Assembly: GCF_040183065.1 (NCBI RefSeq)
Contig: NC_091117.1
Span: forward strand, 100,071,001-100,135,000
Origin: Periplaneta americana
Lineage: Eukaryota; Arthropoda; Insecta; Blattodea; Blattidae
Length of the DNA stretch: 64,000 nucleotides
Reading direction: 5' to 3'
Position numbers and translations under genes: made by a program. Below the pieces are notes generated by a model. The model had not been told where the DNA came from and did not search any database. It saw only the letters and a program-made list of their open reading frames with translations. Below are positions 1 through 13,600 of this stretch, piece after piece (within the stretch, counting starts at the first letter, position 1; every line of letters begins with the position of its first letter).

Positions 1-1469
1 GTAAGCTCAATTCAAAGATCGTCAACACGAAATACAGTCGGTAAATATCTATATGGTATTACCAATTAACAAAAATTATAATTCATATTTTTAACAACAC
101 GTGAGAGTTTGGAACTTTAAACACAAGTAAAAGTTTAGAATTTTTAAGAACTCCTGAAAGGATCATATTCAACCCTCAATTGGGAAAGATAAAAATAGTA
201 CAGAGTGCAGTGATACGAAAGACCTTGTTTCCAATGTCAAGCAGAAAAATTAGAAAATATAGATGTCCACAAATACTGTCGGTATAGCAATTTTTTTTTT
301 TATAAGAATTGATTTATACATGTTTCAAAATCTGTGTTCATATTGGCGATTAAGGTGGTGATGAATCATAGAAGTAAATTTCTAATCCGGTTTTTGCCTA
401 TGTGACTGAGGAAAACTGAAAAACCCCACTCAGATTGGCCGGCTATTGAGTTTGAATCTGGGATCTTCTGAATGTGAGTCTTAAACATTACCATCTGAGC
501 CATAGTGCTTGGTTGCAACAGTTTTAATTAATGAGTTCTTATTGGAATTCATAAACTGGTTGTTCTCGAAGTGTTCTGTGCGTCCACAGCACTCAAATGT
601 TTTATTTTTTTATTTTTTTTTTTATTAAGTCCTCTTGCTGACTATTTATAAGCCATTTTTTACAGCTGAAATCATTACAACAGAATTTAACATAAAAATT
701 AAACGAAATAGAAAGATAAAAATCCGAAACTTAACTGCGTTAGGAACACATGCTAAGCATAAACAAGTAGACCTACAGTATATGTATCTTTAAGGGAAGT
801 GAAGAAATGCAATTCTGAGTTTCGTCCTTCATTGTTGCTGCAATTTACAACTGAACAGTAAGGTCCTTTTGAAACCTTCATTCTTCTAATACATCTTTCA
901 CTTCTCTGTCATCACCATAACATAATATTATAAACAGCAGACTTTTCCATTAGTGTTACTTACCTGCTGCTTGGATCACTAGCATATGTGCGTGCATGTC
1001 CGTCTGGCAGGAAATATGGCCAAGTTTCCATATTGTATTAATACCTATACTGTGGTAATACCAAATTAAAATATATGTGTTATATATAACAATGTCACAA
1101 TTGAGTACGTAATGAAAAACTTATAAAATGATGATTAACCAATAATTTTCCATACAAATAGAGACGAAATATACAAATAAGCAAAGGAAAGATATGCAAA
1201 TAAATTCACATGAAGAAATGTATAATAAATATAAAATCATGTTTGAAAATACAAAATCACAAAGCTAGATTCGAATTCTAGCTGTTTGCTTGAGAAGCTG
1301 AGCTATAAATGTTACATGGAGGAACCAGTTTTGCTATGTACAAGATTAAGGCAAAATCGCATTGGCTTCGCCCATGATTTTTTTAAGGCTGTACAGGTGA
1401 CTGTTGATTATATGGAAGTGAAAATGTTGCATTAATATCTAAATTTGTTCTTTTCGTTGCTAATTGAAG
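1..1469 (+). other. ANKZF1 intron (5' part of gene lies outside the window)
   Basis: The first bases are GTAAG, a good splice donor, and the first recognisable coding exon begins at 1470 after an AG acceptor. I therefore infer that this stretch is an intron and that the previous exon ends exactly at the window edge. It contains a - strand tRNA-derived SINE (about 345-510) and a T-rich tract near 600-635. Nothing else in it looks coding. Confidence 0.6.
345..510 (-). repeat. tRNA-derived SINE copy (family with the 45925-46085 copy)
   Basis: Read on the - strand, the segment has a tRNA-like head with A-box-like and B-box-like parts followed by a short body. The same body, including the stretch around GGTGGTGATGAATCAT, recurs at 45925-46085 in the same orientation. 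Two diverged copies of a tRNA-headed unit indicate a SINE rather than a tRNA gene. Confidence 0.6.
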
Positions 1470-1692
1470 CATGTCCAAGACATAATGGATTCTTGGTCAT
1501 CTCAACTTGGTAGCTGTGGTCTAATCCTATACCGTGCTGTTGGACACAATCGAAATGTTCTCTTCAGTGGACGAAATCCTCCTCTTAACAAGAATGATCC
1601 TCGTCTGCGCACTATACCGTTTGCTACACGACGTGCTACTTTCAGTGAGGTCAAACGTGTGCATGACATTCTTTCAAGTGCTGAAATGTATG
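1470..1692 (+). CDS. ANKZF1: ANKZF1 exon: C-terminal part of VLRF1 domain
   Basis: This exon encodes the part of the eRF1-like VLRF1 fold that follows the catalytic loop, including DPRLRTIPFATRRATFSEV and KRVHDILSSAEMY. The acceptor is TTGAAG before CAT at 1470, and the donor is ATG|GTAAGT at 1693. It ends one base into a Gly codon that the next exon completes. An apparent start at 1464 is only a TTG triplet inside the intron and acceptor. Confidence 0.92.
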
Positions 1693-2892
1693 GTAAGTGT
1701 AATTGTTTCCCTATAGTACTTGGGGAAGAATGTTTCTTTCTCTCAATAGGTGAGCAAATACAGCAAACAAGAAAGTTACTGTATATATTCCAAAGATAGT
1801 TGACATAAAATGTCATAAGACTGTTTTCCCTTCACATCAGATGATATCTCTCTCTCTCTCTCCCTCTCCCTCTCCCTCTCCCCTACCTCCCTCTCTCTGT
1901 ACAGGGATAAAAACTGATAAGTCACGTTTTGTTGTTTTTACAGGAGAGAAGTTTAAAAGTTTCAAGACCAATTATATTATATTAGCTTTCGGTTATCATT
2001 CTTCAAATTTCTAATGAGATTGTTATTCTGTACAGTTAAGCTACACAAATCTACACTATCTGAGCTATTATATGACATCTAAAACAGAAAATCGATAATA
2101 TTGGACTTACCAAGTTTTTCCCCTGTGCTCTTTATTTACGCGATAAATGCAATAACCTAGCAAAGTACACAATCTTGTAGCAATAAAACGCAAAGCTTTC
2201 TTAAAACGTCCGTCACAGAATTTTGTTTCACAGTTCCACTTGTATAATAAAGAATAAAGAAGTTTCACTTAAAAAATTTCTCATTAGCTGCTTCGTCCAT
2301 TACAGTTCTGTTGGAAATCAGGTTCAAACTTTGGTCCCTTCAATGAGAAAACATTTAATTACTGCTTTGAAATTTTTAATAATGCAGACGTAAGATCGAA
2401 TGGAGTCATTATATCTTATATATACATTATTTATAGTAACATACTTTATTGCTAAATTTTTTTGTAGAGTACAAAGTAGGTACCGTATGTCTTCTTCTGT
2501 TAATAAATTATTGGCTTAACACTTTTGTAAAGTCTATTAAAGAAAGTAAGAATGCAGCATTTTTTTTTGTTTTGTTTAACCGTTTTCAGGTTGTTAGTAT
2601 TCTACACTCCTGTGTCTTAAATTTAATATTTTTAATGATTATTGAAATATAAACACTTATTGTAAACAATTTGTAGGATCTGCAGAAAGCTTCAAAACTG
2701 TATTTCCTCAATCTCCTCGAAAACGCTGTTCGAAGTTTCAATCTGGAGCAGACGAAAGTATTTCTGTAAATTCTGTGGATCCTGCAATCCAGGTGGAGGA
2801 TAATGAAGTTACTTTGGGGAAGTCAGATATCAAGAAACATATGGCAGGTGGGTGATGTTTTTTTATTATTCTTATCATTTGAGGAGTACTCC

Positions 2893-2955
<63 letters not shown>

Positions 2956-3849
2956 ATTATTATTATTAAATCCGTGGTACTACAGCTGGCGCCAGCATTT
3001 TTGGCATGTGTCCTAGATATATAGTGCCCAGTTTGTGAGCATGCTGCTAGTGCAGCTGAGAATGGTACCACTTTCTATACACGTCACATTAGCCATTTGC
3101 CAAACACAGTTGTCAGACTGACTGCGGCAAATGTAAAAACACTCGAACTTAACGTTTCCATTACTTTTTCACACGCCAAAAACGGTGGACTGTACAACCT
3201 ATGAAGGGCCAAGGCCGACCAGCCAGCTGCTGGCCTCACGTCTACAATCTACATGCATCAGCAGAGATGAACGATCATCCAACCAGAATGGAGTGTCATA
3301 TGGTTAGCATGATGGTCCCCTAGCTGTTATAGCTGGTTTCTGTAACCGGATTTGTCTACTTACCATAGCTCCCCAAATTCATCACAATGCTGGGTGAGCA
3401 GTGGTTCCATCACTGACGAAAATTTCATGAGAAATTTACTTCTCCATGAGAACTTGAACCAGAGAGCATTCTGTAATGTGGAGTATGATGCCTTAGACCA
3501 CGAGGCAGCAGCTTGGAACATTATTATTATTATTATTATTATTATTATAACAGTTACTTTCTTAATTATGACTACAGGAAACAATTTAAGAATTTGAAAT
3601 AAGCTAATAGACAGAGAAACATATTGGGTTACGAGAATTATGTTAGTTTTAAAATTAAGTTGTTAAACAGGCATTTATAAGAAAATATAAAAGATCTTCT
3701 GAAATTTTGAGCGCCTTTACATCAATTATTTTTAAATTAACTAGTGAAAACTATCACAAAAAGATATTCAAATAAAGAAAATTTCATTCAGAGAATTGGA
3801 GTCTGGAAAGGTTCCCAAAATGCTGGCTGCTGCATTTCTACGTTGGCTG

Positions 3850-3892
<43 letters not shown>

Positions 3893-3903
3893 TGTCGTTA
3901 TTG

Positions 3904-3957
<54 letters not shown>

Positions 3958-6900
3958 ACTGTTATTCATAGCTTATCTCATTCCATTCATTAGACACACT
4001 TAAATCTTTCAGCAAATTGTATTTATTTATCCTATTTCCATTACTCTGTTTCCTGTATAGACTTTTCACACTCTCATAGTAATTTTTGCTCAAATCCCCA
4101 GTTACTTTCTGTTTTAGAATTTAGAAAACTCTTTACCGGAGAAGTATGCAAGTGAGATGTATTACTCTTTACTTGAAGAGTAATGGCATTTTACTTAATA
4201 AAATTAAGGCTCTTCTTGTTCGGAAATCAGATGTAATGGTTTAATGCTGTGTTTTTTGTACCTTTTCTGAAAATCACTGAGAAATTGTACATGTCATATT
4301 ATTTCCTAATAAAAACGTATATTTATTAAAATGTGCCACAGATGAAAATTCACACAAAATTATTGCACTTAAAATATTTGTCATTTATTAGACATGCATG
4401 GATTATTATAGAAACATGAATTGTTCACAATATAATGTGTTTCATAACGTATACCTATATGTGTAAATTAGGAACTCTTTTCAGAAAAAAATTAGATGTT
4501 TATTAGTTTTTGCATTGCATAAAATATTCAATGAGAAAATAAGTGAAAATTACACTGCCATTAATTTAATGTAGTTATAAGAAACTCATGCTGCTATAGT
4601 ATGTAAGGGAATTGCCTTTTCTAATTGTAAGAATGCTTTTGTTTTTATACCAGGTATTAACAGTGACAGCCCTTGTGAACACACAAATGAGGGAAATGAA
4701 ATAAGTCCAAAGAGAGGAAGCTCTAAACGTAACATTGATCGTGCTAAACCCCGGAAATCACCACATCGACCATTTCCTGGAATCGTGAATGCTATTCTCG
4801 CTAGAAGCTCTTCAGAAAGTGATATGAGTGAAACTCATGTCACTCTTGGAGGTTTTATGATAGATGAAGATGTGGAAATATCATTTGACAATCTGCAAGA
4901 ATTTGAAGATACAATACCACCAGAAATGAAAGGGAAAAAAAAGTTTAAAGACAATAAAAAAGGTGGAAAGAAACAACAGAAGAAACAAGTTGAGAAAGGT
5001 AAGTGAGCTGTTATGTTGATGTTAATAGTCTATACAAGTCAGTTGACAAAAATTAAATAAACTAACGCACTTAATAATTAATGCGTAAAACATGTGATTA
5101 GAAAGAATGTGTAATGTTACAATATTACATGTTTATTGATTGTTGTTTCAGATATATACAGTGCCCCTGTTATGGATCTGCGCCACAAACTGTGGACTGC
5201 ATGTAGACTTGGAGACACAGATTTGTTGATCAACTCACTTCAAGCTTGCCAACCAATAGAAGAGGAACCAGAGAATCCTGAGAAAAAAGAAAACTCACCA
5301 ATTCAGACAAAAGAAGATGGTGTAATTACAATGGTAGAATATCTGAAGTGTCTAAATGAAAATGTTGGTGAATCTAAAGATACACTGCTTCATGTGGCTG
5401 CGCAAGGTGGACACATGGCCATAATTAGGTACAATACATTCAATTTGACACAAATCTTACAGATATTCAACAGTATTTGGAAATTAGATTTATCTAAAAA
5501 ATCTTCTAGACTAAAAGGACAGTGAAACCCTACTTAACTGGCTCAAATTGATCAGGCATGATCTGGATGACCTGTAATCTGAAAAACTCATTAGTAACAT
5601 AAATAAGACAGTTTATATTGTAAATGTTATCGGACTTCACAATACAACACGTAGGTACTAACTTATTTATGGCTTTTAAGGAACCCTTACAAAGTCTGCC
5701 ATCAGTAACACTATCTAGTTAAATACTGTACAAAACAAATTATCTACATCTATGTATAGTGAACTGTAACAAATACATACAGTATAAGTTCGACTTCACT
5801 TAGGGCACTGTACTTAAGAAAGTCTGTGAGTTTCTTTTGTTTCAACTATGACATTTGCTTGCTGTGCTACAATGAACATTTTAGTGCATTATACGTCATG
5901 AAAAATACGTATTTTTATGCTGGACATTTCTGTTTTTCGTAGACAAGCGTAATAAAGTAGTTAATAAATTTTACAGAATCAATCCTGATAAACTGGAAAT
6001 TTGAATTAACGAGATTCGGATAATAGGAATTCCAATGTATATAATACACTATTCCTTCTCGGTCTGCTGTATCACAGTGAAGTTTGGACTCTCAAAAACA
6101 AATGGAAAGAGACTCAAAGCCACTGAAGTGAAATGTTTACAAAAATATTCAGTAGACAAATAAAGAAATGAGGAAGTTTTAGAGGTACTGAAAATATAAT
6201 CAGTCACATAACCGAAAACTACAAAAATAATTGGGTACAAAAATAGATTACAAACCAAGAGGTTGCAGACGAAAAGAACCCTAAACTAGTGGTTGTTATT
6301 ACTATTTATTAGTAATGGTGGTGATGCTTTTAGGTCGCATTAGCATCCTTGGCTATTCCCAGATTTTTGGCAGAATACCATGTAGATAAAAAATCCCTTC
6401 TGTTCAGATTCTGTTATGCAGAGTGTTTCAGAATTCAACCGAAGAAATTTATCTGGTAATAGAGGGGTAGCAGGCGAGGAATTTGAGCTAGGGAACCAGG
6501 GTCTCTAACAAAAAATATGAGTTATCAGTTGTTAAAGTTGTTTACATTTGACGTTCATAACACAGTATGAAAATGAAAAAAGATATGAAATGGTACGGGA
6601 TGGTGTCGAACCTTATTAGGAATTGGATGAAGCCCAACTGTTAGGAATTAATCAACTGTGTTTTCAAAATTTTGCTTTTATAGAATCTGTAAAATTACTG
6701 CCGAATAATGATACCTCTTATTTCATTGAAGAGATCTCTGAATTCTTTCCTTTCTGACCTATGAAATACGTATTGCAGTATTTATTTATTATGGTTTCTG
6801 CTGAAGTATATTATACCCATTGGTTCAGTACAGTTCACTTGAGATCAAGTTAGTCATATTGGAGCTCAGTTAGGTATTTGTTAAAGATGTGCCTTTGATT

Positions 6901-7600
6901 GCAAAGGTGACTAGTTCATCAGCTTTTTGTGTTCTCTTTTATTATTTTCATGCAATTTTGTTCCATTTCAATATTTAAGTTATGTGAAATTCGTAACTTT
7001 TCCGAGTAATGGAGATGCATTTCTCAAACTACATATGTACATTCCTTCTTCACCCTTCTTAACAATTACTTTTATTATTACGTACATTACCAAATAACTA
7101 GAGCTGGCTTTTAATGTTACAACACAAGTTTCAAGTTACATACCTTAAGTTAAAAAAGTACATGCTGACGTTTGATGTTCGACCTCCTCTTCTAATAGAA
7201 ACCATCTCCAATGTTTACCAATTATGCCACAGAGACATAGCAATATTGTACTCGACACATTTCCAAATTACAGCTATTTCTAGGGGTGTGATTTTTTTGG
7301 TATTAATGATGGAACAACTTCAGAATACTGCTTAAGTAAAATTATTTCGTTATTGCGTTATTGAATTATTTATTTTTGGTGCAAGGAACATCTATTTTTT
7401 AAATATTTATTTATTTACTTTTGTACCATCAATAAAGAAACATGTATTTTTTAAATTATTTTTAATTGATGCAGTCATTTTACATAAGTACTTACATGGT
7501 ATTCTGAAGTATAACATTTAGCATTAACGATAAATGCAAATCACTTAATGAATGTTGAATGAATTAGTGAATGTTGATACATGTGATATCTTTACTATGC

Positions 7601-7668
<68 letters not shown>

Positions 7669-10600
7669 TAATAAAATAATGTTTGAATGTGACAATATTG
7701 CCAATACATAAGTGTGACATAGAATAGCAGTGTAGTCAATATACATACATAGTGTGAACTAACTTACCATGCAGTTTGCGTTTGATTTATTGATATAGTT
7801 CACAAGTACAAAACTTAATAATATAACAAAAGATCTATAAACAAATGTAGTTCTACATACTAAATATACAATTTCCTAGACTCATTATTTTAACGCAAAT
7901 CTCAATAATTTATTGGTTCAAACTTGCACTTACAACTTACCATGCATGAACAATTAAAGTCCAAAATTAAGTGAAATAAATATATTCACGAATTTTTGCG
8001 AAATTTATAGAAATCCACGAAATTACTTCATAATCATGATAAAAAAAAAAGTTGTATGGAGAATTCGTAATTCGCAAGAAAAATTACTCTTTCATGCAAA
8101 TAAAACTTGAAAATTTTCTTCATTATAAAATATACATGAACATTTCTACAATTTGTCGTTCAGCATTACATATGTGTGACATCTGGCATCGATGTAAGGA
8201 TAGTTTCAGGGACTACTTCCAGGGAATAGCGCAAGCAGACGATTATTTCTCTTTCCCATAACAACTGCCTTTGTGAGATCAAGACTTACTTACAGCTGGA
8301 TGAAACTGAATTGTGAATTTAATTAATGATGCAAACAATTTTCTGTTACGATGAAAGAGTAGTGGAACGGAGAAAAATTCTCTCCGGCACCAAGATTTGA
8401 ACCCAAGTTTTCAGCTCTACATGCTGATGCTTTATCCACTAAGCCACACCGGATTCCCATCCCAGTGTTGGATCGAATCGTCTCCGTTCCACTACTCTTT
8501 CATCGTACGATGACGCAGAATATCTGCATGGAAACATCATATGTACTTCGGTACATTAAATAATATAATTGATATGCATAAATCACTTTGTGATTTAAGA
8601 CGGCGCTTATTCCGTCGGATCCCAGCCAATCAGTCACTCATAACGAGTGCACCTCCGCACATATGTGGACATTGTCCTACGTTCATAGACATCTATGACG
8701 TAGTGCAGAGGGCAGGCCACTAGAGGGAACCCAAGAGTGGAACTTAAACTGAGATGATTCGATCCAACACCGGGATGGGAATCTGGTGTGGCTTAGTGGA
8801 TAAACCATCAGCACGTACAGCTGAAAACCTGGGTTCAAATCCCAGTGGCGGACAGAATTTTCTCTGTTCCACTACTCTTTCATCATACGATGATACAGAA
8901 TACCTGCATGGAAACATCATATGTACTTCGGTACATTAAATAATATATAATTTTCTGTTAGTTTCAAAGGGATTATTTGAATAATTATTTTTAAAAAGTT
9001 ATTTGATCATTTTTTAAGTTTCTTTATGGTGAGAAATATGCGCGAAATTGCTTGCTTTCTTTTCTTTTTTTCAAAGAAATATTCACCACAATTAAACTAT
9101 TTTAATCACCGAAATCAGGATAAAATAATCACCATAAAATCACATCCCTAGCTATACCACATGCTGATTCAGTCAGTGGTGTGCTGGTCCAAAACATATT
9201 TCACGCCATTATGTGCAAGTCTACCAGTCTGCTTTCAAAAAACTGAAAGTTATAATTTATAAAACAGTTATGTTACCGGTTGTTCTGTATGGTTGTGAAA
9301 CTTGGACTCTCACTTTGAGAGAGAATAAGGTGGTTAGGAAAATATCTGGGGCTAAAAGGGATAGTTACAGGAGAATGGAGAAAGTTACACAATGTAGAAC
9401 TGCACGCATTGTATTCTTCATCTGACATAATTAGGAACATTAAATCCAGACGTTTGAGATGGCCAGGGCATGTAGCACGTATGGGCGAATTCAGAAATGC
9501 ATATAGAGTGTTAGTTGGGAGGCCAGAGGGGAAAAGACCTTTGGGGAGGCCGAGACGCAGATGGGAAGATAATATTAAAATGGATTTGAGGGAGGTGGTA
9601 TATGATGGTAGGGACTGGATTAATCTTGCTCAGGATAGGGACCAATGGCAGGCTTATGTGAGGGTGGCAATGAACATCTGGGTTCTCTAAAACCCATTTG
9701 TAAGTAAGTATGTGCAGGTTTAAACCCACAGACTTCTAGTTTTCTGTCTCAAAATATTTACTTAGGACCCCTCCACAACTTCTTAAATTTCTTTGTTTGA
9801 ATTCTGAAACAACCAGTATACTTTGAGAAGGAAAGACTTGCCAGATAGCGGTTGATGCCTGAATATACGTTTATACATATTATCATGACCTGGTGATCTG
9901 TCAGGGGATGTCTAGTGCTGCATGTAGTTCACTAGACGTGAACGATGTATTATAATGTAGTGTATTATTGTACTGTAAAGCTAGAACAAAGAGATCTGTG
10001 GTTGGGATGCGAAACCTAAAACAGGAACAGTATATTGCCAAGCTCTACTTTATGCTAATGATATAATATTAATTGCAGATTCAGAATAGAGGCTACAACA
10101 GATGATGACAGAATGGATAGAAACACTAAAGGATAGAGGGTTGACACTGAATTACAAAAAGAGTCAAATCATGATGGTCGCTAGGACAGATGATCAAGTG
10201 AAAGAGATTAAGATAGAATGAGATGGACACAAATTAACACAGGTGGAAAACTATGAATATTTGGGAACAACGGCACATCAGGAGAAGTATGAAAAAAGAG
10301 TACAGAAAGTCACGAATGCATATTCGTAGTATCTTTGGGAAAGAAGAGGTGGATAAAAGGTCCAAGACTAGAATATTATATCAGGCAGTTTTAGAACCAA
10401 TACTTTTATATGGAAGTGAAAGTTGGACAGTAGCCAAGAATGAGAGAACTGAAATGTTTAAGAAGAATAGTAAGGAAGACACATAGAGATCGGGTTAGGA
10501 ATGAGAGAATTCGAGAGGAACTATTATTGCCATCTGTAAGTAAGAGGATTGAAGGTAGGCACCTTTCCCAGTTTGGACATATTACTCGGCCGGATGTAGA

Positions 10601-13600
10601 TAGTAAATTACGTCAGTTTATGGAAGCGAAACTATTAGAACAAAAGAGACCAGTTGGAAGACCAAGGACTACATGGGAAGAAGGGATTAAACTAGTTGCA
10701 GTGAACAGAGGAAAAACAATAAGCTAACTTGGCAGATTAGCAGGAGACAAAATGGAATTCCAATACTGGGTTCAAGCAGCCCTCTAATGCTGTGATATGG
10801 TATAATAGGGAAGAAGAAGAATAAGAAGCAGTATTATTGTATGTAAAATGTATTACTTGTTGTTCAGCAACCTCTTTAATTCTCATAAAGTCTCATAGTT
10901 GTGGAACTATTTACTTTAGCAAAAGAATTATCAAGTAATTCAGTTATTTCAAGATCGATAGAAGTTCTTTGACCATTTTGTGGTAGACTGAGCCTAGCAG
11001 AACTATATTTCCCCATTATGTGACGAGCTTTTTTCTGTACGATTTTAGAGGGGACATTTTTGTTTAAGGATGATACATATTTTGTCCAGACCATCTGTCT
11101 TGTGTCGCAGATAACATGACAGGTTTTGCACAAAAACGTCTGAACTGGACAAAATTTCCAAGGTTTGGTTGATACTCAAGCAGGCATAGGACGGTTTTAC
11201 GATCCTGTATGACATCCCTATATGCATCAGATCACCAAGATACAAGGATGCCTTTCGGACAAACAGATCTGTCAATGTCAACTGGATTTCATCATCAAAT
11301 ATATTATCTAATGCATCAGTATAAATCATTTCTCTTGTAGTGTGTTTCTTGACATTCATTGGGTGATTATGATCCTCAGGAGTATTTCAATTTTCTGAGA
11401 TGTTATTGTTTCTGCTAGAAGACTACTGTTCCTGAGGCGAATTTCATTCCTGACTTTCCCTACCAATCCATTGAGGGCATGATAGGTGTAAAGAGTACTT
11501 ATGTCTTTCGTGATCTTCTTAAGCTGCATCTACATGGTTCAATTTTCCATGCACGTACGCAGAAGAATATTGAAAGAATCAATTAAGGTGCAAGAAGATT
11601 TTGTGTCAATGTGGTGCACCGTTTTGAACGTCATCTTCACTATGTAAATATATTAATTAATATTAAATATCAATCTTGCATTCATTGCTTGAAAGCGTAA
11701 ATTTGAAAGAAAAGTTGAACCATGTAGATGTACCTGTAGTGCTATCCAAAGTAATGCTTAAGTATCTCGCATGCGGTATGTGTACACTGTGCTGCAAAAG
11801 AAATGCCGATACGAAATTATATCATTTTCTGAGGACTTTAGTAAATAAACATAGCGAGGTGGAAAGCTATTTTCCTGAGATTAGTTTTTTAAAAATATGT
11901 AAATATGAATTTTATAACCTGTTCACGTTATTATTTAATATGAACTAATTTTAAATTATTCACGTACTTTTATTTTACAACATTAGTAAGAATACCTACT
12001 ACACGAAAATAGTGAAACTGCAGTTTATATGGTATTCCACAGCTTTATTATCCACAGATGCTGTCATTGTTATAATCGATATATACGGTCAGTTACAATA
12101 TGTTTCATAATTATTGCATTAACAAAAAAAGTATTAATTTTATTATAAATATAAATATAAAATTTTATTACAAATACAAGATATAAATGCAAGGGCGGGG
12201 TATGTAGCAAGTATGGGTGAATCCAGGAATGCATATAGAGTGTTAGTTGGGAGGCTGGAGGGAAAAAGACCTTTGGGGAGGCCGAAACGTAGATGGGAGA
12301 ATAATATTAAAATGGATTTGAGGGAGGTGGGATATGATGATAGAGACTAGATTAATCTTGCATAGGATAGGGACCGATGGCGGGCTTATGTTGGGGGCGG
12401 CAATGAACCTGCAGGTTCTGTAAAAGTCATAAGTAAGTATACAAGATACAGAATCGAAAATTGAATCTAATTGAAACATTTAACTACACATTTCTCCTTT
12501 GCATAGAATAAAAACTCTTTAGTAAATTCAGGCCAGTTCAGATGTGTTTGTATAATTATTTCATACATATATATATATATATATATATACAGAGTGTATC
12601 AAAAATACGTGTACAAACTTCAGGCATGGGTTCCTTACACCAAAAGAAGGAAAAAAGTTCATACGAACATATGTCCCATAATCCTTTGTTTCCCCGTTAG
12701 GAACTGTTCAACACATTGGTACACTCATAATGTGCCAACACACAAAATTCATAACCAATGCTCGAAATGTCCTCCTCTTGCTTCTAGACATGCATGCACT
12801 CGTCGAATAATGGACTGTCGCACCCTTTCAAATACTCCGGGATGATGTCGAATGGTTTCGCAAGCTTCCATGACACGTCGATGAAGAATTTCTTGATCCG
12901 GGATGTCTGCTCCATAAACCAATTGTTCAAGGTGCCCCCAAAGATAAAAATCCAAAGGATTGAGGTCGGGAGAACGTGCTGGCCATTGAATTGGTCCTCC
13001 TCTGCCTATCCATCTGTCATGGTAGACACCAGTCAGTGTATCTCGAACAAGGCGACTAAAATGTGCTGGAGCCCCATCATGCATGAACCACATGTTTTGT
13101 CTTATGTTCAGAGGCACATCTTCATGCAGTAATTCTGGAAGAGTGTTTTGGATAAAGTCCCTGTAGATAGCACCTGTAAGACGTGCTGGTAGAACGTATG
13201 GACCTACCAGACAGTCACCGACAATTCCAGCCCACACATTAATACTAAATTGTTGCTGATGTCTAGCCTGAAATACAGCATGAGGATTACGATCTGCCCA
13301 TACGTGTTCATTGTGGAAATTGGTAATTCCATCTCTCCCAAACGTTGCCTCATCTGTAAACAAAACTGATGAGACAAACAATGGATTGGCTATTTGTGCT
13401 AGAAACCATCGGCAAAAGTTCTCCCGTGGTGGATAATCGGCAGGCGAAAGGCCCTGCACACGTTGCATATGATACGGATACAAGAGCTGCTCGTGAAGTA
13501 CCCTCCATGCTGTACTGTGTGATGTACCAGTTGCCACAGCCAATTGTCTTGTACTGATACCTGGATTGTCGTCGGCACAGTGTAAAATGTCTTCTTCGAG

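Larger units (their letters stand above)
2848..4653 (+). other. ANKZF1 intron with ATT microsatellites and a SINE-like repeat
   Basis: The stretch holds three ATT-type microsatellites (about 2897-2970, 3519-3550 and 3852-3955) and a tRNA-like SINE segment on the - strand at about 3180-3520. The predicted poly-Ile and poly-Tyr reading frames here are translations of the microsatellites and are not genes. From 3990 to 4650 I see only AT-rich intron. Confidence 0.7.

Noticed and set aside
2803..3993. Poly-Ile and poly-Tyr ORFs
   Set aside because: They are translations of ATT microsatellites.
5518..6033. Pogo-like MITE
   Set aside because: The two ends look faintly like pogo TIRs, but they do not pair well and no TA duplication was clear.
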